Counted from the stretch's first letter, positions 27,827 to 37,676 are shown. The stretch: DNA of 64,000 nt from Pseudomonas fluorescens Q2-87 (GCF_000281895.1 NZ_CM001558.1:4716556-4780555), one strand, 5' to 3'. Made by a program: numbers and translations. Notes: generated by a model not told the origin, from the letters alone.

Positions 27827-29176
27827 TCAGGCCGCCGCCACAGCAACGCCCGGCACCACCACCGCACTCATTCCCTCCTTCATCCGCTTGGCATCCCTCA
27901 CAAAGCACCGCGAAGACATAAACAAAAACACCATCGTCAAAAACAACGCCACCGGAATCAGATACATCGCGTCGTGCAACCCGATGGCCTTGAACGCCTC
28001 GGTCATCTGATCGACGCCAGCCGCCGCCATCGCCGTGCGGGCGAAGTAATCGGACAGCCCGCCCACCACCACCGGTCCCAGCCCCCCGCCTAGCAAATAA
28101 AGCCCGGCAAAGTACAACGCCATCGCCGTGGCGCGCAGGCGCGGTTCAACCACGTCCTGGATCGCCGTGTAGACGCAGGTGTAGAAGTTATAGGCAAACA
28201 ACCAACCGACGCTGAACACCGCCACGAACACGCCAATTTCAATACGCCCCGCGCGCAGGGCCCAGGCCGTGGTGACCGTCGAGATCGCCAGGCTGAACGC
28301 CGCGAACAGCAGGCGGCCGTTAGGTACGCGCTGGTGAATCTTGTCAGCGACCCAGCCGCCCAGGGTAAGGCCGAACAACCCGGTCACGCCCACCATGATC
28401 CCGGTGGCGACGGCCGCCTCATGCAGCGGCATCAGGAAATAGCGCTGCAGCATCGGCACCAGGAACGAGTTGCAGGCATACGTCGCAAAGTTGAAGCACA
28501 GCCCCGCCAGCACCAACCAAAGAAATGTCGGTATCGCCAATACCCGACGAACAGGCCGGTCGACCTTCTCCTGGGACACTTGCACGGTTTCCGCCGCGCC
28601 GCGCTTGGGTTCCTTGATGAAAAACATGAACACCGCCAGCATCAGCCCCGGTACCGCCGCGATGAAGAACGGTGCACGCCAGCTGTCGAACGCCTTGACC
28701 ATCGCGCCAATGGTAAAGAACGCCAACAGCAGGCCAAGGGGCAGGCCGAGCATGAAGATGCCCATCGCCCGCGCCCGACGATGGGCCGGGAACAGATCAC
28801 CGATCAACGAGTTGGCGGCCGGTGCATAACTGGCTTCACCAATACCCACGCCCATGCGCACCAAGAGAAAAGCCCAGAAGCTGCCCACCAGGCCGTTGAC
28901 CGCCGTCAGTCCGCTCCAGGCTGCCAGGCCCCAGCCCATCAACTTGCTGCGCGAACCGGTATCGGCCATGCGCCCCAGCGGCAGCCCGGCAATGGCGTAG
29001 ACAATGGTAAACGCGGTGCCGATGATCCCGATCTGGAAGTCGCTGAGACTCCACTCCATACGGATCGGCTCGATAATGATCGCCGGAATGGTGCGATCGA
29101 AGAAGTTGAACAGGTTGGCCAGGAACAGCAGGAACAGAATGCGCCAGGCATTCGCCGCTTGGGTCGAGTTCTGCAT
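27827..29176 (-). CDS. MFS transporter, spinster-like
   Basis: Inner-membrane transporter of 449 residues, starting at ATG 29176 (MQNSTQAANAWRILFLLF). About 12 hydrophobic segments are present. Motifs include NLFNFFDRTIPAIIIEPI in helix 1, the motif A variant LPLGRMADTGSRSKLMGWG, and RMGVGIGEASYAPAANSLIGDLFPAHRRARAMG. These fit the spinster/AAHS-like branch. The substrate is unknown. It converges with the DUF4132 gene (13 nt between stops) and diverges from the tubulin-like gene. The frame is open for 30 more codons upstream, but without a clear ribosome site. Confidence 0.85.
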   Translation of the reverse strand: MQNSTQAANAWRILFLLFLANLFNFFDRTIPAIIIEPIRMEWSLSDFQIGIIGTAFTIVYAIAGLPLGRMADTGSRSKLMGWGLAAWSGLTAVNGLVGSFWAFLLVRMGVGIGEASYAPAANSLIGDLFPAHRRARAMGIFMLGLPLGLLLAFFTIGAMVKAFDSWRAPFFIAAVPGLMLAVFMFFIKEPKRGAAETVQVSQEKVDRPVRRVLAIPTFLWLVLAGLCFNFATYACNSFLVPMLQRYFLMPLHEAAVATGIMVGVTGLFGLTLGGWVADKIHQRVPNGRLLFAAFSLAISTVTTAWALRAGRIEIGVFVAVFSVGWLFAYNFYTCVYTAIQDVVEPRLRATAMALYFAGLYLLGGGLGPVVVGGLSDYFARTAMAAAGVDQMTEAFKAIGLHDAMYLIPVALFLTMVFLFMSSRCFVRDAKRMKEGMSAVVVPGVAVAAA

Positions 29177-29498
29177 GGGTCCGTCTCTTTTATTGTTATG
29201 GGGCAGCGGCGAGGCATCCGAGCCCGGAACCTGCAATCTAGACAGCAGTGCGAGGACTGTCTCCAATCATTCGCAAGGTTGATACCCGACCATGGCGCGT
29301 CAGGTATTTCTTGATGCCGCTCAAGTCTTTGTAACAATTGCCATCACTTTGCCTTTTTTCGGTTAAAGATCATCGCTCCGTGGCCGATTCAACGTGATCA
29401 GGAAAAGTTTCTCCCCAGCGCTGCTCAGGCTGTAGCCCTGACCGCTTGGGCCGACCTTCGCGCCATTCAGGACGCGAGCTTCCATCCGCGATGGTTCG
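29177..29498. other. 322-nt divergent spacer between MFS and tubulin-like genes
   Basis: No convincing ORF or repeat. An AT-rich stretch at 29310-29370 (including TTTTTTCGGTTAAAGAT) is the likeliest promoter area for the tubulin-like gene. I could not fix -35/-10 boxes. Confidence 0.5.
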
Positions 29499-31721
29499 AT
29501 GACAGAGATTGTCGAACCGACCAGTTCAGGCATACGGCGCACAATGACTTCCAAAAAAACAGCCACTGCGGTTTCCGATCTGACCCTGAGCCCGGCCGCC
29601 AACGGCCCTGAAGCCCCGACGCTTTCGAGCAGCTCGCGATCCCTGGCGACCCAGCAATATCTGTATTTCACCGAAACCAACACCGACCGCATCCTCGACA
29701 ACCTCGATGGCCTGCGCGATGCCGTGTTCCCACGCCCTCCTCATCTGGTGGATGACGAGAGCGAACGTGGGCAGCAGGAGTTCCCCTCGGTGTGCCTGAT
29801 CGGCCTGGGGCGCTGCGGTTCCAACATCGCCCTCGACGTGGCAGAGCTGGTGTACAACGCCCGCAAGTTCTACCTCAACGAATTCAACGCCGAAGACAAA
29901 AGCTACAGCGACAAGGGCTACCGCCCTACGCAGTGGATCCGCAATAACCTGCGCCTGGGCAGCAACAAGGCCAGCAAACCGGTGTTCTTGGTCGAGCCTC
30001 TGGTGATGCTCGGCGACTTGGACAAAGACATCGCCGGACGCATCCGCTTCTCGCGCAAAGGCGAGAAAAGCGGTTTCCTGCGTGACTACAGCAAGATGAA
30101 AATCATGGACTTGTCGGAAGTCCACGCCGGTGGTGCCGGTAACGCGCCGATCCTGGGCCAGTACCTGGCCAAGATCATCCTGAACAAGGACACCCAGCGC
30201 TTCTCCAGCCCCGATTGGAAAATGATCCACTCGTACCTGATCGACAGCTGCGGCATCAAGGCCAACCAGTCGCGCCTGTACTTCTCGATCTTCAGTGCCG
30301 GTGGCGGTACCGGTTCGGGCATGGCCTCGGAATTCGGCCTGGCCCAGCAGTATTCGTACATGAACAAAACGTTCGACACCAAGCCGATGGACGAACACGA
30401 CAGCAAGAGCGGCCACTCCTTCGTCTTCGAGCCGATCTTCACCAGTGGCATTTGCGTGCTGCCGAACATTTCCGACCACCGCAGCGAAATGTCCGAGGCG
30501 CTGCACATCAACGCCGGACGCCTGCTGTGCAAATACCTGTCGGAAGAATGGGATTTCTCGTACAACTTCGCCAACGAAGACAGCAGCGAAGCCAGCGTGA
30601 TGGGCCGTATCCGTCCGTGGAACGCAATGATGCTGATCTCCAACGACATCATGCGTTATGCCGAAGAAAGCGATGACGGCAACATCCAGAACATTGATGT
30701 CAATGCCATGGAGAAGCACGCCAACCAATACATCTCCCAGCAGATTTTCAACATCCTGACCGCCCAGGCCGTCACGACCGACTACGACCAGAACTACTTC
30801 CGCCGTGCCGGCATCGACATCGGCGAAACCATTCGCCTGGACGCCAACGACCTGTTCATGAGCCTGGCCGGCCCGGTGGCGATTGCCTACGCCGAATCCG
30901 TCGTCCCGGAAACCCCGGCGCCGAGCGGCGACAAGTTCAAGGTGTTCGAAAAAGAGCCGCCGCGCCTGAACATCGATGATCTGTTCTTCCGCTCCATCGA
31001 CCTGCCGCACTTCAACAAAGTGACCCAGGCCATCGAAGGCATCAGCCTGTTGCCGATCGAATCCAAGCGCTACCGGGCTTCGCTGGAGCAATACAAGAAT
31101 TCCGGCTACGACGCCGCGGCCCTGCACGACCTGCATTTCTTCAAGAATTGCTCGTCGGTGGTGTCCATCGTCTCGCTGCCCAAGGACTACAAGCTGTCCT
31201 ACATGGACCTGAACCGGCTCAAGACCCACCTCAACAGCCTGTTCCCCAACACCACGCTCAAGCGTTACGCACTGGTGATCGGCGCTTCGGCCAACCTGTC
31301 GCTGACCACCCTGATCGCCAAGAGCCCGTGCCTGTCGGATGACTTCCTGACGTTGATCGTGGCCTTTATCAAGCGCTGCTTTGCGCGCACGCCATATCGC
31401 TTCGACGACACCCTGGACAACTCGATCCTGGACTTCATCATCAACGAGGACTTCGACGAGGCACGGATCGACGAGCTGCTCAACGAATTCGAGAACCCGG
31501 CGAAGATCCTCGACACCAACTGGTATGCGATCAAGCCGATGTACGAGAAGAAGTACCGCGAGCTGATCAACGACAAGGAAAAATTCGTCTCGATCAACGA
31601 CATCCGCCTGTCCCGCGACTGCGTGAAGAAGTCGATCAAGTACCTGCGCGAGATCTACCGTCACCGTATTGGCAAGACCAAGGTTATTTCCTTGAATAAC
31701 CATACGGGCAAGAGTTATTGA
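29499..31721 (+). CDS. Large tubulin/FtsZ-superfamily GTPase
   Basis: Predicted GTP-binding cytoskeletal protein of 740 residues (725 if the ATG at 29544 is used; neither has a strong ribosome site). The tubulin signature is clear: CLIGLGRCGSN at about 99-109 (nucleotide loop T1) and SAGGGTGSGMASE at 266-278 (loop T4, GGGTGSG). Between them lie LVEPLVMLGDLDKDI and GGAGNAPILGQYL. After them, SFVFEPIFTSGICVLPNISDHRSEMSEALHINAG fits the rest of the fold, and GETIRLDANDLF is a candidate T7 loop. The C-terminal ~250 residues are mixed alpha/beta of unknown role. It resembles the Pfam Tubulin_2-type chromosomal proteins, not PhuZ or TubZ (about 300-480 residues). No membrane segment was seen. It stands alone. 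Confidence 0.85.
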   Translation: MTEIVEPTSSGIRRTMTSKKTATAVSDLTLSPAANGPEAPTLSSSSRSLATQQYLYFTETNTDRILDNLDGLRDAVFPRPPHLVDDESERGQQEFPSVCLIGLGRCGSNIALDVAELVYNARKFYLNEFNAEDKSYSDKGYRPTQWIRNNLRLGSNKASKPVFLVEPLVMLGDLDKDIAGRIRFSRKGEKSGFLRDYSKMKIMDLSEVHAGGAGNAPILGQYLAKIILNKDTQRFSSPDWKMIHSYLIDSCGIKANQSRLYFSIFSAGGGTGSGMASEFGLAQQYSYMNKTFDTKPMDEHDSKSGHSFVFEPIFTSGICVLPNISDHRSEMSEALHINAGRLLCKYLSEEWDFSYNFANEDSSEASVMGRIRPWNAMMLISNDIMRYAEESDDGNIQNIDVNAMEKHANQYISQQIFNILTAQAVTTDYDQNYFRRAGIDIGETIRLDANDLFMSLAGPVAIAYAESVVPETPAPSGDKFKVFEKEPPRLNIDDLFFRSIDLPHFNKVTQAIEGISLLPIESKRYRASLEQYKNSGYDAAALHDLHFFKNCSSVVSIVSLPKDYKLSYMDLNRLKTHLNSLFPNTTLKRYALVIGASANLSLTTLIAKSPCLSDDFLTLIVAFIKRCFARTPYRFDDTLDNSILDFIINEDFDEARIDELLNEFENPAKILDTNWYAIKPMYEKKYRELINDKEKFVSINDIRLSRDCVKKSIKYLREIYRHRIGKTKVISLNNHTGKSY

Positions 31722-31741
31722 GGCGGGTTTGATACCGCGTC

Positions 31742-31839
31742 GCGCCTTTCGCGAGCAAGCCCGCTCCCACATGGAACCGCGTTTCTTCAGAAGGAATGCG
31801 GTCCACTGTGGGAGAGCGGGCTTGCTCGCGAATGCGGCC
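31742..31839. repeat. REP pair (type A), diverging
   Basis: Two type A copies point away from each other (TTTCGCGAGCAAGCCCGCTC at 31748, TGTGGGAGAGCGGGCTTGCT at 31807, which has an extra AG). They lie right after the tubulin-like gene. Confidence 0.85.
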
Positions 31840-32021
31840 TTGAATACACCATCGCGACAACATCCAGAAACAATTGAGCAGCCCAAAGGCTGCCCCCCAA
31901 ACTGTTCCCGTTACGTATACGTCACCCTCCCCTGTGGCGTTTCACCACGGCAGGTGGCCATCACGCTACGCACCTACACACTTTTGAAGGGTCGAAATCG
32001 CGAACCAAATTGGTGCACTGA
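31840..32021. other. Spacer after the tubulin-like gene
   Basis: With the REP pair this makes a 300-nt stretch without a gene between converging genes. CAGCCCAAAGGCTGCC at 31879-31894 can form a small hairpin. Nothing else is recognised. Confidence 0.5.
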
Positions 32022-32327
32022 TCAGTTTGATGCTCTTTCCTGGATCATTATCCAAGGTGAAACCACCACCGCCCAAAGCTGCGGATTACGTTCCAGAAAA
32101 TCCAGCGCCCGCGTTTCAGACAGCTTGGCGAGCTGGTCCGCGGCCAGCCAGGCGGCGACTTTGGTACCTTCGTCCTGGGCGACGGCTTCGGCGGCGGCGA
32201 TCAGATCCAGTGCCGGGTCGACCCACAATAGGGCACCCTTGGCAAAGAACGGCTCCAGCTCCTTCCAGGTGATGGATGCGGTTTCACCAAGCAGCTTGGC
32301 ATAGAGGGTGCTAGGTTCTTGATTCAT
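32022..32327 (-). CDS. DUF2288 family protein
   Basis: Protein of 101 residues from ATG 32327 (MNQEPSTLYAKLLGETA). No signal peptide or membrane segment. The pattern ITWKELEPFFAKGALLWVDPALDLIAAAEAVAQD, then VAAWLAADQLAKLSE, and WAVVVSPWIMIQE matches the small DUF2288 family common in gammaproteobacteria, for which no function is established. The frame runs upstream to 32420, but the extension contains poor residues for this family. Confidence 0.82.
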   Translation of the reverse strand: MNQEPSTLYAKLLGETASITWKELEPFFAKGALLWVDPALDLIAAAEAVAQDEGTKVAAWLAADQLAKLSETRALDFLERNPQLWAVVVSPWIMIQERASN

Positions 32328-32666
32328 GGGACCTGTCCGGAAAAGAAATCGGCGCGAATGATAACGTCGGTGGTCTGGCAGAAAAACCCGGTAGCAAATG
32401 GAGTACCGATTGAAGAACACAGGAACGCCAGGGATTGCCGAGATGTCATGACAGCCCCCGCCGCTATTCTGTCTTTTTCTTTCAATAAAGCGACACCCTC
32501 AGGTTTTGCCCCCAAGCGCCAGCTTCCCTTGCCAACAATCGGCGCTCTACACTGTACCGGTACAGTTGCCGGGGGCATTTTCCGCGAGGATATCCAAGAT
32601 ATCTGACCCGGTTCTGCTGCTACGGCGCCAGGACTATAAAAACTACAACAGCATGAGTGGAGCACT
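32328..32666. other. 339-nt region between DUF2288 gene and braC
   Basis: Holds the divergent promoters, a perfect 16-nt palindrome at 32551-32566, and an A-rich leader (AAAAACTACAACAGC, 32638-32652) that could be an Hfq/Crc target ahead of braC. A 95-codon ORF through it has no coding character. Confidence 0.6.
32551..32566. promoter_or_regulatory. Perfect palindrome ACTGTACCGGTACAGT upstream of braC
   Basis: This 16-nt perfect inverted repeat sits 100 nt before the braC start. It has the size and symmetry of a TetR- or GntR-type operator. It is not a LexA box, because only 8 nt separate CTG and CAG. No regulator gene is adjacent. Confidence 0.55.
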
Positions 32667-33794
32667 ATGACTAAGGCTACTAAGCAGATTTCCAAACTGT
32701 TTGCCGCTATGGTTCTGGCAGGGGTTGCCAGCCATTCGTTCGCCGCCGACACCATCAAGATCGGCATCGCCGGCCCAAAGACCGGCCCTGTAGCCCAATA
32801 CGGCGACATGCAGTTCAGTGGCGCCAAGATGGCCATCGAACAGATCAACGCCAAGGGCGGCGTCGACGGCAAGCAGCTCGTCGCCGTTGAATACGATGAC
32901 GCCTGCGATCCAAAACAAGCGGTCGCGGTCGCGAACAAAGTCGTCAACGACGGCGTCAAGTTCGTGGTCGGCCACCTGTGCTCCAGCTCCACCCAGCCAG
33001 CTTCGGACATCTACGAAGACGAAGGCGTCGTGATGATCACCCCGGCCGCTACCAGCCCGGACATCACCGCTCGTGGCTACAAGATGATCTTCCGCACCAT
33101 CGGCCTGGACAGCGCCCAAGGCCCTGCGGCCGGCAACTACATCGCCGACCACGTCAAGCCGAAGATCGTTGCGGTCCTGCACGACAAGCAGCAGTACGGT
33201 GAAGGCATCGCCAGCGCCGTGAAGAAAACCCTCGAAGGCAAAGGCGTGAAAGTGGCGGTCTTCGAAGGCGTCAACGCCGGCGACAAAGACTTCTCCTCGA
33301 TGATCGCCAAGCTCAAGCAAGCCAACGTCGACTTCGTCTACTACGGCGGCTACCACCCGGAGCTGGGCCTGATCCTGCGTCAATCCCAGGAAAAAGGCTT
33401 GAAAGCCAAGTTCATGGGTCCGGAAGGCGTGGGTAACGACTCGATTTCGCAGATTGCCAAGGATGCTTCCGAAGGCCTGTTGGTGACCCTGCCGAAATCC
33501 TTCGACCAGGATCCTGCCAACGTTGCCCTGGCTGATGCATTCAAGGCCAAGAAAGAAGACCCGAGCGGTCCGTTCGTGTTCCCGTCCTACTCCGCTGTCC
33601 AGGTGATTGCCGGTGGTATCGAAGCGGCCAAGAGCGAAGACGCGGCCAAAGTGGCTGAAGCCATCCACAAAGGCACTTTCAAGACCCCAACCGGTGACCT
33701 GAGCTTTGACGCGAAGGGCGACCTGAAGGACTTCAAGTTCGTGGTCTACGAGTGGCATTTCGGCAAACCTAAAACCGAAGCTTCGCCTCAGTAA
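32667..33794 (+). CDS. braC: Branched-chain amino-acid periplasmic binding protein
   Basis: Periplasmic receptor for leucine, isoleucine, valine and alanine that delivers to BraDEFG. Length is 375 residues with a signal peptide ending at SHSFAA-DTIKIG. Type I periplasmic-binding-fold features are IAGPKTGPVAQYG, the disulphide cysteines in YDDACDPKQ and GHLCSSSTQ, VVMITPAATSP and FVYYGGYHPELGLILRQ. A GAGTGGAG site precedes the ATG. A terminator just after the gene would allow more BraC than membrane subunits. Confidence 0.96.
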   Translation: MTKATKQISKLFAAMVLAGVASHSFAADTIKIGIAGPKTGPVAQYGDMQFSGAKMAIEQINAKGGVDGKQLVAVEYDDACDPKQAVAVANKVVNDGVKFVVGHLCSSSTQPASDIYEDEGVVMITPAATSPDITARGYKMIFRTIGLDSAQGPAAGNYIADHVKPKIVAVLHDKQQYGEGIASAVKKTLEGKGVKVAVFEGVNAGDKDFSSMIAKLKQANVDFVYYGGYHPELGLILRQSQEKGLKAKFMGPEGVGNDSISQIAKDASEGLLVTLPKSFDQDPANVALADAFKAKKEDPSGPFVFPSYSAVQVIAGGIEAAKSEDAAKVAEAIHKGTFKTPTGDLSFDAKGDLKDFKFVVYEWHFGKPKTEASPQ

Positions 33795-33818
33795 GGCCTT
33801 GCCTGACTGACTGCCAAT

Positions 33819-33850
33819 AAAGCCCACGGCGTGCCGTGGGCTTTGTTTTA
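33819..33850 (+). terminator. Rho-independent terminator after braC
   Basis: AAAGCCCACGGC and GCCGTGGGCTTT form a 12-bp stem with almost no loop, followed by GTTTTA. It probably works as a partial terminator between braC and braD. Confidence 0.88.
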
Positions 33851-34024
33851 AATGTATTGGGCCGCGCTGGCGTGATCCGCCAGTCTCCCCACCTGAAAAT
33901 CTCAAAACCGTCATCAGCGGTTCGCTGGCAAACCTCGTGTTCGAAGTGGATGCAGATCCACGGGACCCGGGCGGGAAAATGACTCCACCAGTGAAATGCG
34001 TATCAGGTTTTTAGGAGCGCTGTA

Positions 34025-34948
34025 ATGCCTGACATCTATCACTTCTTCCAGCAGCTGGTTAACGGCCTGACCGTTGGCAGCACGTATGCCCTGATCGCCA
34101 TCGGCTATACGATGGTCTACGGCATCATTGGAATGATCAACTTCGCCCACGGCGAGGTGTACATGATCGGCTCCTACGTGGCGTTCATCGCCATTGCCGG
34201 GCTGAGCATGATGGGACTCGACAGTGTCCCGCTGTTGATGACCGCGGCGTTTCTCGCGAGCATCGTCGTCACCAGTTCCTATGGCTACAGCATCGAACGA
34301 ATCGCCTACCGCCCCCTGCGCGGCAGCAACCGTCTGATCCCGCTGATTTCCGCCATCGGCATGTCGATATTCCTGCAGAACACGGTACTGCTTTCGCAAG
34401 ACTCCAAGGACAAATCCATTCCCAACCTGATCCCGGGCAATTTTTCCATCGGGCCAGGTGGCGCACATGAAGTGCTGATTTCCTACATGCAAATCGTGGT
34501 GTTCGTGGTGACCTTGGTCGCCATGCTCGGCCTCACGCTGTTCATCTCCCGCTCTCGCCTGGGTCGCGCCTGCCGCGCCTGCGCCGAAGACATCAAGATG
34601 GCCAACCTGCTGGGCATCAACACCAACAACATCATCGCCCTGACCTTCGTCATCGGTGCGGCCCTGGCGGCCATCGCCGCGGTGCTGTTGAGCATGCAAT
34701 ACGGCGTGATCAACCCCAACGCCGGGTTCCTCGTAGGCCTCAAAGCCTTCACCGCCGCAGTACTGGGCGGTATCGGCAGTATCCCCGGCGCCATGCTCGG
34801 CGGGCTGGTACTGGGCGTCGCGGAAGCCTTTGGCGCCGACATCTTCGGTGACCAGTACAAGGACGTCGTGGCGTTCGGCTTGTTGGTTCTGGTTCTGTTA
34901 TTCCGGCCGACCGGCATCCTGGGCCGCCCGGAGGTTGAAAAAGTATGA
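34025..34948 (+). CDS. braD: Branched-chain amino-acid ABC permease, subunit 1
   Basis: Inner-membrane permease of 307 residues (LivH family) with about eight hydrophobic segments. Recognisable elements are [41 protein letters not shown] at the N-terminus, and the coupling region [24 protein letters not shown]. It begins 230 nt after braC, and its stop overlaps the braE start (ATGA), so translation is coupled. Confidence 0.95.
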   Translation: MPDIYHFFQQLVNGLTVGSTYALIAIGYTMVYGIIGMINFAHGEVYMIGSYVAFIAIAGLSMMGLDSVPLLMTAAFLASIVVTSSYGYSIERIAYRPLRGSNRLIPLISAIGMSIFLQNTVLLSQDSKDKSIPNLIPGNFSIGPGGAHEVLISYMQIVVFVVTLVAMLGLTLFISRSRLGRACRACAEDIKMANLLGINTNNIIALTFVIGAALAAIAAVLLSMQYGVINPNAGFLVGLKAFTAAVLGGIGSIPGAMLGGLVLGVAEAFGADIFGDQYKDVVAFGLLVLVLLFRPTGILGRPEVEKV

Positions 34949-36201
34949 CTAGGCATCTCAAATCGGCGCTCTTCAGCGCCCTGCTGGTCTGGGCCGTGGC
35001 CTATCCGGTACTCGGTCTCAAACTGACCATCGTCGGCATCAACCTGGAAGTGCATGGCACCAGTCCGGCTATCCTGATGACCATCGCCGTGTGTTCGCTG
35101 TTGATGTTCCTGCGCGTGCTGTTCAGCACGCAGATCAGCGCGGCGTGGAAGTCTTCGCCCGGCTTGCCGGTGATCCCGGCCAAGGCCAGCAACTTCCTGA
35201 CCCTGCCGACCACCCAGCGCTGGATCGTATTGGCGCTGATCGTCGTGGCCCTGGTGTGGCCGTTCTTCGGTTCCCGCGGTGCGGTGGACATTGCCACGCT
35301 GATCCTGATCTACGTGATGCTGGGCCTGGGCCTGAACATCGTCGTAGGCCTGGCCGGCCTGCTGGACCTGGGTTACGTCGGCTTCTACGCCGTCGGTGCC
35401 TACAGCTATGCGCTGCTGTCCCACTACTTCGGCCTGAGTTTCTGGATCTGCCTGCCGATTGCCGGGATGATGGCCGCCACCTTCGGTTTCCTGCTGGGCT
35501 TCCCGGTGCTGCGCTTGCGCGGTGACTACCTGGCGATCGTGACCCTGGGTTTTGGCGAGATCATCCGTCTGTTCCTGCGCAACCTGACCGACATCACCGG
35601 TGGCCCGAACGGTATCAGCAACATCCCCAAGCCAACGTTCTTCGGACTGACTTTCGAGAGAACCGCCGCCGAAGGCCTGCAGACCTTCCACGAGTACTTC
35701 GGCCTGGAATACAGCTCGATCAACAAGGTGATCTTCCTTTACCTGGTTGCCCTGTTGCTGGCCCTGGCCGCGCTGTTCGTCATCAACCGCCTGCTGCGCA
35801 TGCCGATCGGCCGTGCGTGGGAAGCATTGCGTGAAGATGAGATCGCCTGCCGTGCCCTGGGTCTCAACCCGACCGTGATCAAGCTGTCGGCCTTCACCCT
35901 CGGTGCCGCGTTCGCCGGTTTTGCCGGTAGCTTCTTCGCCGCCCGCCAGGGCCTGGTGACGCCCGAATCCTTCACCTTCATCGAGTCGGCGATCATCCTC
36001 GCCATCGTGGTGCTGGGTGGGATGGGCTCGCAGTTGGGCGTGATCCTGGCGGCCATCGTGATGATCCTGTTGCCGGAAATGATGCGTGAATTCAGCGAAT
36101 ACCGCATGTTGATGTTCGGCGCCTTGATGGTGCTGATGATGATCTGGCGTCCTCAAGGTCTGCTGCCTATGCAACGCCCCCACATGGAGCTGCGCAAATG
36201 A
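34945..36201 (+). CDS. braE: Branched-chain amino-acid ABC permease, subunit 2
   Basis: Inner-membrane permease of 418 residues (LivM family). The first ~110 residues add extra membrane segments, as usual for LivM/BraE. The core contains [53 protein letters not shown], and the coupling box [18 protein letters not shown]. It overlaps braD by 4 nt and braF by 4 nt. Confidence 0.95.
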   Translation: MTRHLKSALFSALLVWAVAYPVLGLKLTIVGINLEVHGTSPAILMTIAVCSLLMFLRVLFSTQISAAWKSSPGLPVIPAKASNFLTLPTTQRWIVLALIVVALVWPFFGSRGAVDIATLILIYVMLGLGLNIVVGLAGLLDLGYVGFYAVGAYSYALLSHYFGLSFWICLPIAGMMAATFGFLLGFPVLRLRGDYLAIVTLGFGEIIRLFLRNLTDITGGPNGISNIPKPTFFGLTFERTAAEGLQTFHEYFGLEYSSINKVIFLYLVALLLALAALFVINRLLRMPIGRAWEALREDEIACRALGLNPTVIKLSAFTLGAAFAGFAGSFFAARQGLVTPESFTFIESAIILAIVVLGGMGSQLGVILAAIVMILLPEMMREFSEYRMLMFGALMVLMMIWRPQGLLPMQRPHMELRK

Positions 36202-36965
36202 GCCGCGAGATTCTGAAAGTCGAAAACTTGAGCATGCGCTTCGGCGGTTTGCTGGCGGTCAACGGCGTGGCCCTGACCGTGAAAGAGAAACAAGTGGTTG
36301 CGTTGATCGGGCCGAACGGCGCGGGCAAGACCACGGTGTTCAACTGCCTGACCGGCTTCTACCAGCCCACCGGCGGCACCATCCTGCTGGACGGCGAGCC
36401 GATCCAGGGCCTGCCCGGCCACCACATCGCTCGCAAGGGCGTGGTGCGTACCTTCCAGAACGTGCGGCTGTTCAAGGACATGACGGCGGTCGAGAACCTG
36501 TTGATCGCCCAGCACCGTCACTTGAACACCAACTTCTTTGCCGGTTTGTTCAAGACTCCGGCGTTCCGCAAGAGCGAACGCGAGGCCATGGAGTACGCCG
36601 AATACTGGCTGGACAAGGTCAACCTCACCGAGTTCGCCAACCGTACCGCCGGCACCCTGGCCTACGGTCAGCAACGGCGCCTGGAAATCGCCCGCTGCAT
36701 GATGACCCGTCCGCGGATCCTCATGCTCGACGAACCGGCCGCCGGCCTGAACCCGAAGGAAACCGAAGACCTGAAGGCGCTGATCGGCGTGCTGCGTGAG
36801 GAGCACAACGTCACCGTGCTGCTGATCGAACATGACATGAAGCTGGTCATGAGCATTTCCGACCACATCGTCGTGATCAACCAGGGCACCCCCCTGGCCG
36901 ACGGTTCACCGGAACAGATCCGCGACAATCCTGAAGTGATCAAAGCCTACCTGGGGGAAGCGTAA
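36198..36965 (+). CDS. braF: Branched-chain amino-acid ABC ATPase 1
   Basis: Cytoplasmic ATPase of 255 residues (LivG family). Walker [17 protein letters not shown] (about 39-54), the Q-loop region RTFQNVRLF, the signature [13 protein letters not shown] (LivG proteins use this LSGGQ variant), Walker [14 protein letters not shown] and the switch His in LIEHDMK are present. Its start overlaps braE, and it abuts braG. Confidence 0.96.
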   Translation: MSREILKVENLSMRFGGLLAVNGVALTVKEKQVVALIGPNGAGKTTVFNCLTGFYQPTGGTILLDGEPIQGLPGHHIARKGVVRTFQNVRLFKDMTAVENLLIAQHRHLNTNFFAGLFKTPAFRKSEREAMEYAEYWLDKVNLTEFANRTAGTLAYGQQRRLEIARCMMTRPRILMLDEPAAGLNPKETEDLKALIGVLREEHNVTVLLIEHDMKLVMSISDHIVVINQGTPLADGSPEQIRDNPEVIKAYLGEA

Positions 36966-37667
36966 ATGCTGCAGTTCGAAAACGTTTCCACCTTCTATGG
37001 CAAGATCCAGGCCCTGCACAGCGTCAACGTCGAAGTCCGCCAAGGCGAAATCGTGACGCTGATCGGAGCCAACGGCGCCGGCAAGTCTACCCTGTTGATG
37101 ACGCTCTGCGGTTCGCCCCAAGCCCACAGCGGCAGCATCCGCTACATGGGTGAGGAACTGGTGGGCCAGGACTCTGCGCGAATCATGCGCAAGAGCATCG
37201 CTGTGGTGCCGGAAGGTCGTCGGGTATTTGCCCGGCTGACCGTGGAAGAAAACCTCGCCATGGGCGGATTTTTCACCGATAAGGGCGATTATCAGGAACA
37301 AATGGACAAGGTGCTGCACCTTTTCCCACGCCTGAAAGAACGCTTTACCCAGCGCGGCGGCACCATGTCCGGCGGCGAACAGCAGATGCTCGCCATCGGC
37401 CGTGCGCTGATGAGCAAGCCCAAGCTGCTGCTGCTCGACGAGCCTTCCCTGGGCCTGGCACCGATCATCATCCAGCAGATCTTCGACATCATCGAACAAC
37501 TGCGCAAGGATGGCGTGACGGTGTTCCTGGTGGAGCAGAACGCCAACCAGGCGCTGAAAATCGCCGACCGGGCGTATGTGTTGGAGAACGGTCGCGTGGT
37601 AATGCAAGGCACCGGTGAAGCCTTGCTGACCGATCCGAAAGTGCGCGAGGCGTATCTGGGCGGTTGA
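36966..37667 (+). CDS. braG: Branched-chain amino-acid ABC ATPase 2
   Basis: Cytoplasmic ATPase of 233 residues (LivF family). Walker A GANGAGKSTLLMTLCG, the signature MSGGEQQMLAIGRALMS, Walker B LLLLDEPSLGLAP and the LivF-typical FLVEQNANQAL are present. The ATG follows the braF stop codon directly. A strong terminator ends the operon 10 nt after its stop. Confidence 0.96.
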   Translation: MLQFENVSTFYGKIQALHSVNVEVRQGEIVTLIGANGAGKSTLLMTLCGSPQAHSGSIRYMGEELVGQDSARIMRKSIAVVPEGRRVFARLTVEENLAMGGFFTDKGDYQEQMDKVLHLFPRLKERFTQRGGTMSGGEQQMLAIGRALMSKPKLLLLDEPSLGLAPIIIQQIFDIIEQLRKDGVTVFLVEQNANQALKIADRAYVLENGRVVMQGTGEALLTDPKVREAYLGG

Positions 37668-37676
37668 GTGACATGT

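Noticed and set aside
29499..31721. Phage PhuZ or plasmid TubZ
   Set aside because: The protein is far larger, lacks neighbouring phage or plasmid genes, and carries an extra C-terminal region.
29526..31886. 786-codon open frame antisense to the tubulin-like gene
   Set aside because: It mirrors the GC-rich third positions of the plus-strand gene, has no family motifs, and the plus strand carries a clear tubulin signature.
32551..32566. LexA box reading of the palindrome before braC
   Set aside because: CTG and CAG are separated by 8 nt, not the required 10.
32319..32606. 95-codon ORF between DUF2288 and braC
   Set aside because: No ribosome site or known pattern, and it covers the promoter region and the 16-nt palindrome.
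34483..36183. 566-codon minus-strand frame opposite braD/braE
   Set aside because: Very high Q/H/G content and no membrane or domain pattern; shadow of the permease genes.
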